A DNA stretch of 6,480 nt from Bacteroidota bacterium. GTDB lineage: Bacteria; Bacteroidota; Bacteroidia; Bacteroidales; UBA1556. Below are positions 1 to 5,718 of this stretch, one piece after another. The position numbers and the translations under genes were made by a program. Every line of letters starts with the position of its first letter. Position 1 is the first letter of the stretch. Below the pieces are notes generated by a model. It searched no databases, was not told the DNA's origin, and worked only from the letters and a program-made list of their open reading frames with translations. The DNA is taken from NCBI GenBank assembly GCA_003648395.1, contig QMPB01000270.1:1-6480 (forward strand), given 5' to 3'.

Positions 1-1076
1 TAATTCTCAATATAACTAGCGGCAATATGTTTTTTGTTAATAATTGTATCAACACCAATATTTTGTGCAACATCTATAAAATCTATATTATCTATTAGTG
101 CTATTGTCTTTTTTACACCATATTTTTTTACTAGCAAACAAGTAAGAATATTAGTTTCAGAGTCACGAGTAACAGAAATAAAGGCATCCATAGAAGAAAT
201 ATTTTCATCTTCAAGTAAGGACATATCTCTGGAGTCTCCATTAATAATTAGGGTATTTTCGAGTTGATCACTCAGGTCATAACAGCGTTCTTTATCAATC
301 TCAACAAGCTTAACATTTATGTCTTTTTCAAGACTTTTAGCAATATTACTTCCAATTCTTCCGCCACCAACAATCATAATATTTTTCATCTCAATTTTAG
401 AGCGTCCTCCCATTATCATTATTTGTTCTATTCCTTCAGGTTTAGTTATTATGTAAGCCAAATCGCCCAATAAGAACCGAGTTTCACCATTTGGAATAAT
501 AGTTTGTCCTTTACGATGAATAGCTACTGCTCTAAATCCCATATCTCCTTGTTCTTTAGCTATTTCTTTAAGCGATTTATTTATTACTAGTGCTCTTGCA
601 TCAAGTTTAATACTAAAAAGTGAAAGTTTGCCTTCCGAGAAATCAAAAATTTCATCAGCAGCAGTTTGTTTTATTAATTTTATTACTTCAATAGAAGCAA
701 TATGTTCGGGGCTTACAAGGTTATCAATTCCAAGACTTCGAAAAAGTTTTTTATTCTCTGGTTGTAGATTTTCAATATTAGAAACCCTAGCAATACACCT
801 TTTAGCACCAAGATTTTTCGCAAGAATACATGCTACAATATTCAAATCCTCAATATGCATTACAGAAATAAACAAATCGGCTTTGTGAATTCCTGCATTC
901 TGTAAATCAGAAATATGAGTAGCGTTACCTTCCATTGTGAGAATATCGGCATGGCTATACATCTCTTCAAGAAAAGATTTATTAGGATTTATGATAGTTA
1001 TATCATGGCTTTCTCCAGATAGCAGTGTTGCTAAATGAGATCCCATTTCTCCATCACCAGCAATAATTATATTCAT
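1..1076 (-). CDS. trkA: Trk potassium uptake regulatory subunit TrkA, C-terminus cut by window edge
   Basis: TrkA is the peripheral cytoplasmic, NAD(H)-binding subunit that gates the TrkH/TrkG potassium channel. The frame is open from the ATG at 1076-1074 to the left edge, giving 358 residues; family members are about 450-460, so roughly 100 are missing. The visible order is RCK/TrkA-N 1 (residues about 1-135, Rossmann glycines G7-D-G-E-M-G12), TrkA-C 1 (about 140-220), and RCK/TrkA-N 2 (from about 231, glycines G237-G-G-R-I-G242, acidic E259 closing the second strand). The second TrkA-C should lie beyond the edge. In the first Rossmann unit the position equivalent to E259 is N30, which is unusual for a ribose-contacting residue. 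The start is fixed by the glycine motif directly after it. No Shine-Dalgarno sequence precedes it. trkH may follow to the left, but that is not visible. trpS lies upstream on the same strand, 117 bases away. Confidence 0.95.
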   Translation of the reverse strand, partial: MNIIIAGDGEMGSHLATLLSGESHDITIINPNKSFLEEMYSHADILTMEGNATHISDLQNAGIHKADLFISVMHIEDLNIVACILAKNLGAKRCIARVSNIENLQPENKKLFRSLGIDNLVSPEHIASIEVIKLIKQTAADEIFDFSEGKLSLFSIKLDARALVINKSLKEIAKEQGDMGFRAVAIHRKGQTIIPNGETRFLLGDLAYIITKPEGIEQIMIMGGRSKIEMKNIMIVGGGRIGSNIAKSLEKDINVKLVEIDKERCYDLSDQLENTLIINGDSRDMSLLEDENISSMDAFISVTRDSETNILTCLLVKKYGVKKTIALIDNIDFIDVAQNIGVDTIINKKHIAASYIEN

Positions 1077-1138
1077 ATTCTTGTTATTAATTTAGGTGAA
1101 GTGAAATTCTCCAGACAATATATAATTTTATAAGTAAA

Positions 1139-1154
1139 AATATTATTCAATATT
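1139..1154 (-). terminator. weak AT-only hairpin downstream of trpS
   Basis: The 117-base gap between trpS and trkA (1077-1193) contains a perfect 6-bp inverted repeat AATATT/AATATT with a 4-base loop. On the minus strand it is followed by three further T residues (1138-1136), about 40 bases past the trpS stop. The stem has no G or C, so it would be a poor intrinsic terminator. A second AT-rich inverted repeat (ATAACT at 1169-1174 with AGTTAT at 1183-1188) lies closer to the stop. I found no exact TAnnTTTG box for trkA on the minus strand in the gap, so trkA could be read through from trpS or have a divergent promoter I do not recognise. Confidence 0.25.
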
Positions 1155-1193
1155 ACTATGAGTGTTTCATAACTGTAATAATAGTTATTGTAA

Positions 1194-2189
1194 TTAGAAA
1201 CTTTTGAAACCAATAATACTTCTAACTTCTTTTATGGTTTTAATTGCACTTTCACGAGCTTTTTCAGAACCCATTTTTGCAACTTTACGCAAATAATCGT
1301 CGTTAGTACTTAATGATAATATTCTTTCACGAATAGGCTCAGTAAAAATAATCATATCTTCGGCCAATTGTTTCTTAAAGTCACCATATCTAATCTGACA
1401 ATTATTGTATAAATCATCAAAATGTTTAACAGTTTCTTCAGCAGAAACTATACTCATAAGAGTAAACAGATTTTGAATAGTTTCTGGCTTTTCTTGATTC
1501 ATCTCTGTAGGACCAGAATCTGTTTTGGCGCGCATTACCTTTTTACGCAATACTTTAGGGTCTTCATTGAGATAAACAGCATTAGCAGCACCTTCTGATT
1601 TCCCCATTTTCCCATTTCCATCAAGACCAGGAACTTTTACCAATTGCTCACCAAAGTTAAAAGCAGAAGGGATAACAAAATAATCATTTTTATACATATT
1701 ATTGAACCTACGAGCAAAAGTTCGCATCATCTCTAAATTTTGCTCTTGATCTTTACCAACAGGCACTTTAGACGCTTTATGAAGCAATACATCTGCTGCC
1801 ATAAGTGTTGGATAGGTCAATAAACCTGCATTAACATTATTAGGCTGTGAACGTACTTTATCCTTAAATGATGTTACTCTTTGTAGTTCTCCAACATATG
1901 CATTCATATTTAATAATAAGTATAACTCGGTTGTCTCTGGCACATCACTTTGCACATATAGAGTTGATTTTTCTGGATCTAAACCTGCTGCAAGATATTC
2001 AATCAGAACATCTCTTACATTACTATGTAAATTTCCTGGTGTTGGGTGAGTTGTTAAAGAGTGATAATCTGCTATAAAAAAATAACATTGGTGAGTTTCT
2101 TGCATTTTCAAGAAATTCTTAACCGCACCAAAGTAATTGCCCAAGTGTAAATTTCCTGTGGGTCTTATTCCGCTTACTACTATTTCCAT
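1194..2189 (-). CDS. trpS: tryptophanyl-tRNA synthetase (TrpRS)
   Basis: This cytoplasmic class Ic aminoacyl-tRNA synthetase charges tRNA-Trp with tryptophan using ATP and acts as a homodimer. The 331 residues match the usual bacterial length. The HIGH-type signature is T11-G-N-L-H15-L-G-N18. D133, in L-M-A-A-D-V, and the V144-G-K-D-Q148 segment correspond to tryptophan and ATP pocket elements of the family. The KMSKS loop reads K194-M-G-K-S198; glycine in the third position is, as I recall, common in Bacteroidota TrpRS, so it is not a defect. The ATG start is firm. The next in-frame stop upstream is at 2211-2213 with no ATG, GTG or TTG between, and the next internal methionine (M29) would remove the HIGH motif. 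A Bacteroidota-type -7 box sits four bases before the ATG, implying a leaderless message. The gene is divergent from the 2319 operon. Confidence 0.98.
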   Translation of the reverse strand: MEIVVSGIRPTGNLHLGNYFGAVKNFLKMQETHQCYFFIADYHSLTTHPTPGNLHSNVRDVLIEYLAAGLDPEKSTLYVQSDVPETTELYLLLNMNAYVGELQRVTSFKDKVRSQPNNVNAGLLTYPTLMAADVLLHKASKVPVGKDQEQNLEMMRTFARRFNNMYKNDYFVIPSAFNFGEQLVKVPGLDGNGKMGKSEGAANAVYLNEDPKVLRKKVMRAKTDSGPTEMNQEKPETIQNLFTLMSIVSAEETVKHFDDLYNNCQIRYGDFKKQLAEDMIIFTEPIRERILSLSTNDDYLRKVAKMGSEKARESAIKTIKEVRSIIGFKSF

Positions 2190-2193
2190 TGGG

Positions 2194-2227
2194 CAAAAGT
2201 ATGGAATTATTTATTAATCGCGAGCAA
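2194..2227 (-). promoter_or_regulatory. trpS promoter, Bacteroidota type, giving a leaderless or near-leaderless mRNA
   Basis: Read on the minus strand, the -7 box TACTTTTG (2201 to 2194) fits the Bacteroidota primary-sigma consensus TAnnTTTG exactly. A TTG (2227 to 2225) lies 23 bases upstream, at the long end of the accepted -33/-7 spacing. Only CCCA separates the box from the trpS ATG, so transcription should begin at or within a few bases of the start codon. The match is exact, but such a box is not rare in DNA this AT-rich; its position supports it more than the string itself. Confidence 0.6.
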
Positions 2228-2271
2228 TTTGATTTTTTTAATCTATTGTATTATTTAGTTTTGTAAATTTG
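2228..2271 (+). promoter_or_regulatory. promoter of the 2319-4296 operon, two candidate -7 boxes
   Basis: Two exact TAnnTTTG boxes lie back to back upstream of the operon: TAGTTTTG at 2256-2263 and TAAATTTG at 2264-2271. A TTTG -33 candidate at 2228-2231 is 24 bases before the first box, slightly long. A TTG at 2246-2248 is 15 bases before the second, slightly short. Either box would leave a leader of roughly 40-50 bases before the ATG at 2319. The plus-strand -33 candidate directly abuts the minus-strand -33 candidate of trpS, so the two divergent promoters share their upstream edge. Which box is used cannot be decided from sequence. Confidence 0.5.
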
Positions 2272-2318
2272 CGTCGAAATTTATGATAATTTTATAAGAA
2301 TCAAATAAATCATACTTT

Positions 2319-2939
2319 ATGAAGAAAATATTAATTCAAGTTGTGTTGCTAGTTGTGGTAGTCTTTTTAGGCTATAAAGTTTATGATAGTATAATGGAGC
2401 CTGTACGTTATAAAAAAGCAACTACAGACCGAGAAAAAATAATTATTAAAAAGCTTAATCAAATTAAAGAGCTTGAGATTCAATACAAGAAGCTAAATGG
2501 TAAATATGCAGGAAGCTTTGACACTTTGGTTGATTTTTATTTGAATGATGATATGCCATTGGTGTTTAAAAGTGGAGTTGTGCCAGATACTTTAACCGAA
2601 GATCAAGCTATAGAGATGGGTCTTGTTACAAGAGACACTACTCTTATTGCAATTAAAGATACTTTATTAAATGATGTTGAGAATTTTGATATTAATAAGT
2701 TAGTATTAGTTCCTTTTACCCATGGTAAAGTTAACTTTGAAATAGAAAGAGGTACTGTGAAAAGAGCGAATTTTGATGTTCCTGTATTTGAAGTTAGGTG
2801 TTATAAAAAGGATTACCTTGCTGGAATTAAGGAACAAGATTTATTACAAAATGACCTTCTTATTATGAATGAAGAGGAGAAGTTTCCTGGATTGAAATTA
2901 GGATCATTAACTGAGCCATCTACCGATGGTAACTGGTAA
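2319..2939 (+). CDS. conserved membrane-anchored protein with pseudopilin-like outline, function unknown
   Basis: I do not recognise a named family. The 206 residues begin with M-K-K and one strongly hydrophobic segment (about residues 4-21). There is no lipobox cysteine and no prepilin-peptidase G-F-T-L-I-E motif, so this reads as an uncleaved N-terminal anchor with the rest on the far side of the inner membrane. A charged helix follows (about 32-62), leading into L-N-G-K-Y-A-G-S-F-D-T-L near 59-70. That resembles the helix plus N-G-x-Y loop of GspG-type pseudopilins. The remainder is a mixed strand region ending in F-P-G-L-K-L-G-S-L. The ATG is preceded by A-rich sequence without a Shine-Dalgarno. 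It is the first gene of an operon with a DUF3822-type gene (18 bases on) and rsmD. The coding call is firm; the pseudopilin likeness is by eye only. Confidence 0.85.
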   Translation: MKKILIQVVLLVVVVFLGYKVYDSIMEPVRYKKATTDREKIIIKKLNQIKELEIQYKKLNGKYAGSFDTLVDFYLNDDMPLVFKSGVVPDTLTEDQAIEMGLVTRDTTLIAIKDTLLNDVENFDINKLVLVPFTHGKVNFEIERGTVKRANFDVPVFEVRCYKKDYLAGIKEQDLLQNDLLIMNEEEKFPGLKLGSLTEPSTDGNW

Positions 2940-2957
2940 TTTGTAAAACTAAATATT

Positions 2958-3776
2958 TTGAACCCTATTCATAAAATCATTAATTCAAGCTACGATTCTC
3001 AGAATGTAAAAAGTAAAATATTGTCCATTAATCTTCGGATTGATGGACTTTCTTTTGTAATAATGGAATCTGAGATAATATTCAATGCTGAGTGTTATGA
3101 ATGGCAAAATAAAGATTGGGAGTATGCAACTCAGCAGTATAAAGAAGTCTTTTCTAATAATTCAATTTTCAAGAATGAATACAAAAGAGTAATAGTTATT
3201 CTTAATACTAGAGAGAATACTATTATTCCAATAAAATATTATGACAAGAGTAAAGAAACGATTGTGTTGAAAACTCTTTTTGGCATTGATAATTTTGTTA
3301 CATTTTCTTCCAAATTAAAGAATGAAGATGCGATATTATCAACAGCGATAAATAATGCCCTTAATGAATTACTACATATTGTTTTTCCAAAATTTGATTT
3401 ATTTAGTTATTCATCATTTTTTATTAATGAAGCAATTAATTCTTCGGAGAAGAAAGGCACAGTAATGCTTAATATTGCACAACAATCTTTTGAAATAATT
3501 AATACCAAATCAAAGAAAATAATTGCTCATAATTACTTTGACTTTACTACGGCTGATGAATTTATGTTTTTTATATTAAGTTTCATTAAACAAAATAACG
3601 TAGATATTGAGAGCATTCAGCTTTTACTAAGTGGTAAAATATCTATGGATTCTAAGATTGGTAAAAGTTTAGATAAATATTTTCCTACTATTAAACAGCT
3701 CCAAAAAGTTTCGGTTAATAATAAAGAAGCGGCTTTTGAAGGACTCAAAAAATATACTTTAATTGCGAATAGTTAG
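2958..3776 (+). CDS. DUF3822-family protein, probable actin-like fold, TTG start
   Basis: This 272-residue protein matches what I remember of DUF3822, a Bacteroidota family encoded next to rsmD. Seen here are an opening strand K-I-L-S-I-N-L-R-I-D-G near residues 20-30, a strand V-I-V-I-L-N-T near 78-84, a second-half strand V-M-L-N-I-A near 169-174, and L-L-L-S-G-K near 222-227. This two-lobed pattern suits an actin-like (ASKHA) fold. I recall a structural-genomics entry from Bacteroides thetaiotaomicron described that way, but cannot verify it here. No signal peptide or membrane segment is seen, so it should be cytoplasmic. The start is TTG at 2958-2960: no in-frame ATG or GTG lies between the previous stop (2937-2939) and it, and the first ATG (3063, residue 36) would remove the first strand. 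Activity is unknown. Confidence 0.85.
   Translation: MNPIHKIINSSYDSQNVKSKILSINLRIDGLSFVIMESEIIFNAECYEWQNKDWEYATQQYKEVFSNNSIFKNEYKRVIVILNTRENTIIPIKYYDKSKETIVLKTLFGIDNFVTFSSKLKNEDAILSTAINNALNELLHIVFPKFDLFSYSSFFINEAINSSEKKGTVMLNIAQQSFEIINTKSKKIIAHNYFDFTTADEFMFFILSFIKQNNVDIESIQLLLSGKISMDSKIGKSLDKYFPTIKQLQKVSVNNKEAAFEGLKKYTLIANS
3763..3776 (+). promoter_or_regulatory. 14-base gene overlap with TTG restart, likely translational coupling
   Basis: The rsmD TTG (3763-3765) lies inside the last five codons of the DUF3822-type gene, which stops with TAG at 3774-3776. No purine-rich Shine-Dalgarno precedes the TTG. A weak start codon with no ribosome-binding site, buried in the preceding gene, is most easily used by ribosomes that have just translated that gene. 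Coupling is inferred from the geometry. Confidence 0.5.
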
Positions 3777-4296
3777 TGGAATATTAAAGTCAAGGAGAAT
3801 TAATCCACCAGCGAACTTACCTGTAAGGCCAACTACGGATATGGCCAAAGAAGCCTTATTTAATATTCTTCAAAATAAAATTTATATAGAAGATGCCAAT
3901 GTTCTTGATTTATTCTCAGGAACTGGAAATATGGCTTATGAGTTTTTCTCAAGGGAGAGTGAAAGTGTTACAGCTGTTGACCAAAATTCGAGATGTATAC
4001 GCTTTATTAAGAAGATTAAAGATGAACTAGAGATGCATTCATTGGAAGTTGTTCAGGCAGATTGTTTTTCTTTTGTAAAAGGAGCATATAAAAAATACGA
4101 TATTATCTTCGCAGATCCTCCTTATGATATGCCTAATTATATTGAGTTTGTGGAGTTAATTCTTGAGAAAAAAATACTTACTGAAGAAGGAATACTAATA
4201 GTAGAACATTCAAAAAATACTAATTTAAGTAAAATTCAATCCTATACCAGTACTAGAAGGTATGGTGGAGTTCATTTTAGTTTTTTTGAGGCTTAG
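3763..4296 (+). CDS. rsmD: 16S rRNA (guanine966-N2)-methyltransferase RsmD, TTG start
   Basis: RsmD transfers a methyl group from S-adenosylmethionine to N2 of G966 in 16S rRNA during 30S assembly. The 177 residues are full length. The N-terminal R-I-V-S-G (2-6) and R22-P-T-T-D-M-A-K-E-A-L-F-N are family hallmarks. SAM-binding motif I is D49-L-F-S-G-T-G55, the acidic end of strand 2 is D73, and the catalytic D118-P-P-Y121 is intact. The C-terminal R-Y-G-G-V-H-F-S-F-F is also typical. The start must be TTG at 3763-3765, because the conserved R-I-V-S-G follows immediately and the first ATG falls at M27, after the R-P-T-T-D motif begins. The gene overlaps the end of the DUF3822-type gene by 14 bases in another frame, which suggests coupled translation. 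It converges with the response regulator gene, 12 bases away. Confidence 0.97.
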   Translation: MRIVSGILKSRRINPPANLPVRPTTDMAKEALFNILQNKIYIEDANVLDLFSGTGNMAYEFFSRESESVTAVDQNSRCIRFIKKIKDELEMHSLEVVQADCFSFVKGAYKKYDIIFADPPYDMPNYIEFVELILEKKILTEEGILIVEHSKNTNLSKIQSYTSTRRYGGVHFSFFEA

Positions 4297-4308
4297 GTAC
4301 TTAGTCTT
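4297..4308. other. convergent 12-base gap without terminator
   Basis: The stop codons of rsmD (4294-4296) and of the response regulator (4309-4311, minus) face each other across 12 bases. The gap has no GC-rich hairpin or T-tract, only the short direct repeat CTTAG-gta-CTTAG (4292-4304), which begins inside the end of rsmD. Any terminator for either unit must lie inside the opposing gene, so 3' ends of the two transcripts probably overlap. Confidence 0.5.
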
Positions 4309-5706
4309 TTATTTATTCCTATCATCTTTCACTCTCTTAATTGTTTTATGCAAAGTTGTTCTATCAATTCCTAACTGATTTGATGCAAGAGTAATATTAT
4401 TGTCGTATTTTTTTAAAATAGATTCAATAAAGAATTTTTCTACTTGACGTGATGCTTTGTCAGCTGCTTTTTTGCGTTCGTCAATCATTTCTTGCCATGT
4501 TTCCAATGGTTTTATACTAGAATATATAAAGTTAACATCACCTATTTTTTGTCTATCAGGTACATTAAGTAATATTTCATCGCTTGCTTGAGAAAGCACT
4601 ACTGCACGCATTATAAAGTTATATAATTCTCTAATATTTCCTGGCCAATCGTACTCCATTAGTAGTTTAAGCGATTCCTCAGCAAAATCTTTTATTGGCA
4701 ATTTTGCTTCTTGTGAAGCTATTTTTACAAAGTGTTTTACTAATAAAGGAATATCCTCTTTTCGTTCTTTCAAAGGAGGAACTTCTATTCTTAGAATTTC
4801 AAGCCTATAGTATAAATCTTCTCTAAATTCTCCAGATTTAACTAAATCTTCCAGCTTACGATTAGTTGCAGCAATAATTCTAGCATCAGTTTTTATCAAG
4901 CTTGTTCCCCCAACTCTATTAAATTCTTTTTCTTGAAGAACTCTAAGTAAAGTTACCTGTGCTTTTTGATCTAATTCCCCAATTTCATCAAGAAATAAAG
5001 TGCCATCAGCAGCTAATTCAAATTTACCTAATTTTCTGGAAAAAGCACCAGTAAAAGCACCTTTCTCGTGACCAAAAAGTTCGCTTTCAAGTAAATCTTT
5101 TGGAATTGCAGCACAGTTTACAGCAATAAACGGTTTATCTGACCTATCACTTAACTTGTGAATTTGGCGAGTAACAAGTTCTTTTCCTGTTCCACTTTGA
5201 CCATAGATAAGAAGAGTACTACTATTATTTGCAAATAGTTTAATCTGTTCTTTAAGCCTTTTCATTACAGGAGTTTCACCAATTATCTCTTCAAATTCTT
5301 TGTCAACATATTCCTTGAGCGCATTAGCTCCTAATTTTATACTTCTATGCTCAAGGGCTTTAGTTATTTGAATGCGTAGCTCCGATATCTTAGTTGTTTT
5401 TGCAACATAGTTATAAGCTCCTTTCTTTATAGCTTTTATGGCAGTATCTACAGAGCTATAATCTGTTACCATAATAATAGGAATATTTTCATCTTCCATT
5501 TTTATCAAGTCTATGGCAGAAAGCCCACTTTCACCATTTTTAAGCATTAAATCAAGAAGTATTAAATCGGGGGACTTAGTTTGCAGTAAATGCATTCCTT
5601 CGCGAATAGTATCTGTTGAGATAGTTTTATAATGCCTTTTTAATAGTAGTTTTAAATCAGCTGTATAGTCTAAGTCGTCGTCAATTATTAGAATTAGTTT
5701 TTTCAT
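4309..5706 (-). CDS. sigma-54-dependent response regulator (NtrC/AtoC type)
   Basis: This 465-residue transcription activator has the standard three-part layout. The receiver domain (about 1-120) has acidic residues D9-D11, phospho-acceptor D52, switch threonine T81 and lysine K103. The AAA+ domain (about 140-375) has Walker A G169-Q-S-G-T-G-K-E176, the sigma54-contacting loop G216-A-F-T-G-A221, Walker B L-F-L-D240-E241, arginine-finger candidates R295 and R301, and W354-P-G-N-I-R-E-L. A Fis-type helix-turn-helix lies at about 425-460. All motifs for ATP hydrolysis and sigma54 contact are present, so it should drive open-complex formation at sigma54 promoters once phosphorylated. The receiver shows T104 after K103, where proline is usual, and D82 after T81. 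It starts 12 bases after the kinase gene on the same strand, so the two are almost surely co-transcribed partners. Target genes are not visible. The ATG is preceded by A-rich sequence without a Shine-Dalgarno. Confidence 0.97.
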   Translation of the reverse strand: MKKLILIIDDDLDYTADLKLLLKRHYKTISTDTIREGMHLLQTKSPDLILLDLMLKNGESGLSAIDLIKMEDENIPIIMVTDYSSVDTAIKAIKKGAYNYVAKTTKISELRIQITKALEHRSIKLGANALKEYVDKEFEEIIGETPVMKRLKEQIKLFANNSSTLLIYGQSGTGKELVTRQIHKLSDRSDKPFIAVNCAAIPKDLLESELFGHEKGAFTGAFSRKLGKFELAADGTLFLDEIGELDQKAQVTLLRVLQEKEFNRVGGTSLIKTDARIIAATNRKLEDLVKSGEFREDLYYRLEILRIEVPPLKERKEDIPLLVKHFVKIASQEAKLPIKDFAEESLKLLMEYDWPGNIRELYNFIMRAVVLSQASDEILLNVPDRQKIGDVNFIYSSIKPLETWQEMIDERKKAADKASRQVEKFFIESILKKYDNNITLASNQLGIDRTTLHKTIKRVKDDRNK

Positions 5707-5718
5707 ATTGTTTTAATA

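Noticed and set aside
34..888. Plus-strand open frames at 34-267, 264-473 and 628-888
   Set aside because: They are antisense shadows of the continuous trkA frame on the minus strand and have no recognisable protein features.
1593..1608. TrpRS KMGKS instead of KMSKS, and N151 where His often follows the D-Q-x-x motif
   Set aside because: As I recall, both are common in Bacteroidota TrpRS, and both lysines are present; treated as a lineage marker, not a defect.
1938..1954. Sequence TGGCAC followed by TTTGCA on the plus strand, resembling a sigma-54 -24/-12 promoter
   Set aside because: GG and GC are separated by 11 bases instead of the near-invariant 10, and the site lies inside trpS on the antisense strand with no gene placed to use it.
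1868..2077. Plus-strand open frame of 69 codons
   Set aside because: It is antisense to the conserved core of trpS.
3456..3476. GGCAC...TGC pattern resembling a sigma-54 promoter in the DUF3822-type gene
   Set aside because: The GG to GC spacing is 9 and it lies within a coding region, with the downstream gene overlapping rather than starting nearby.
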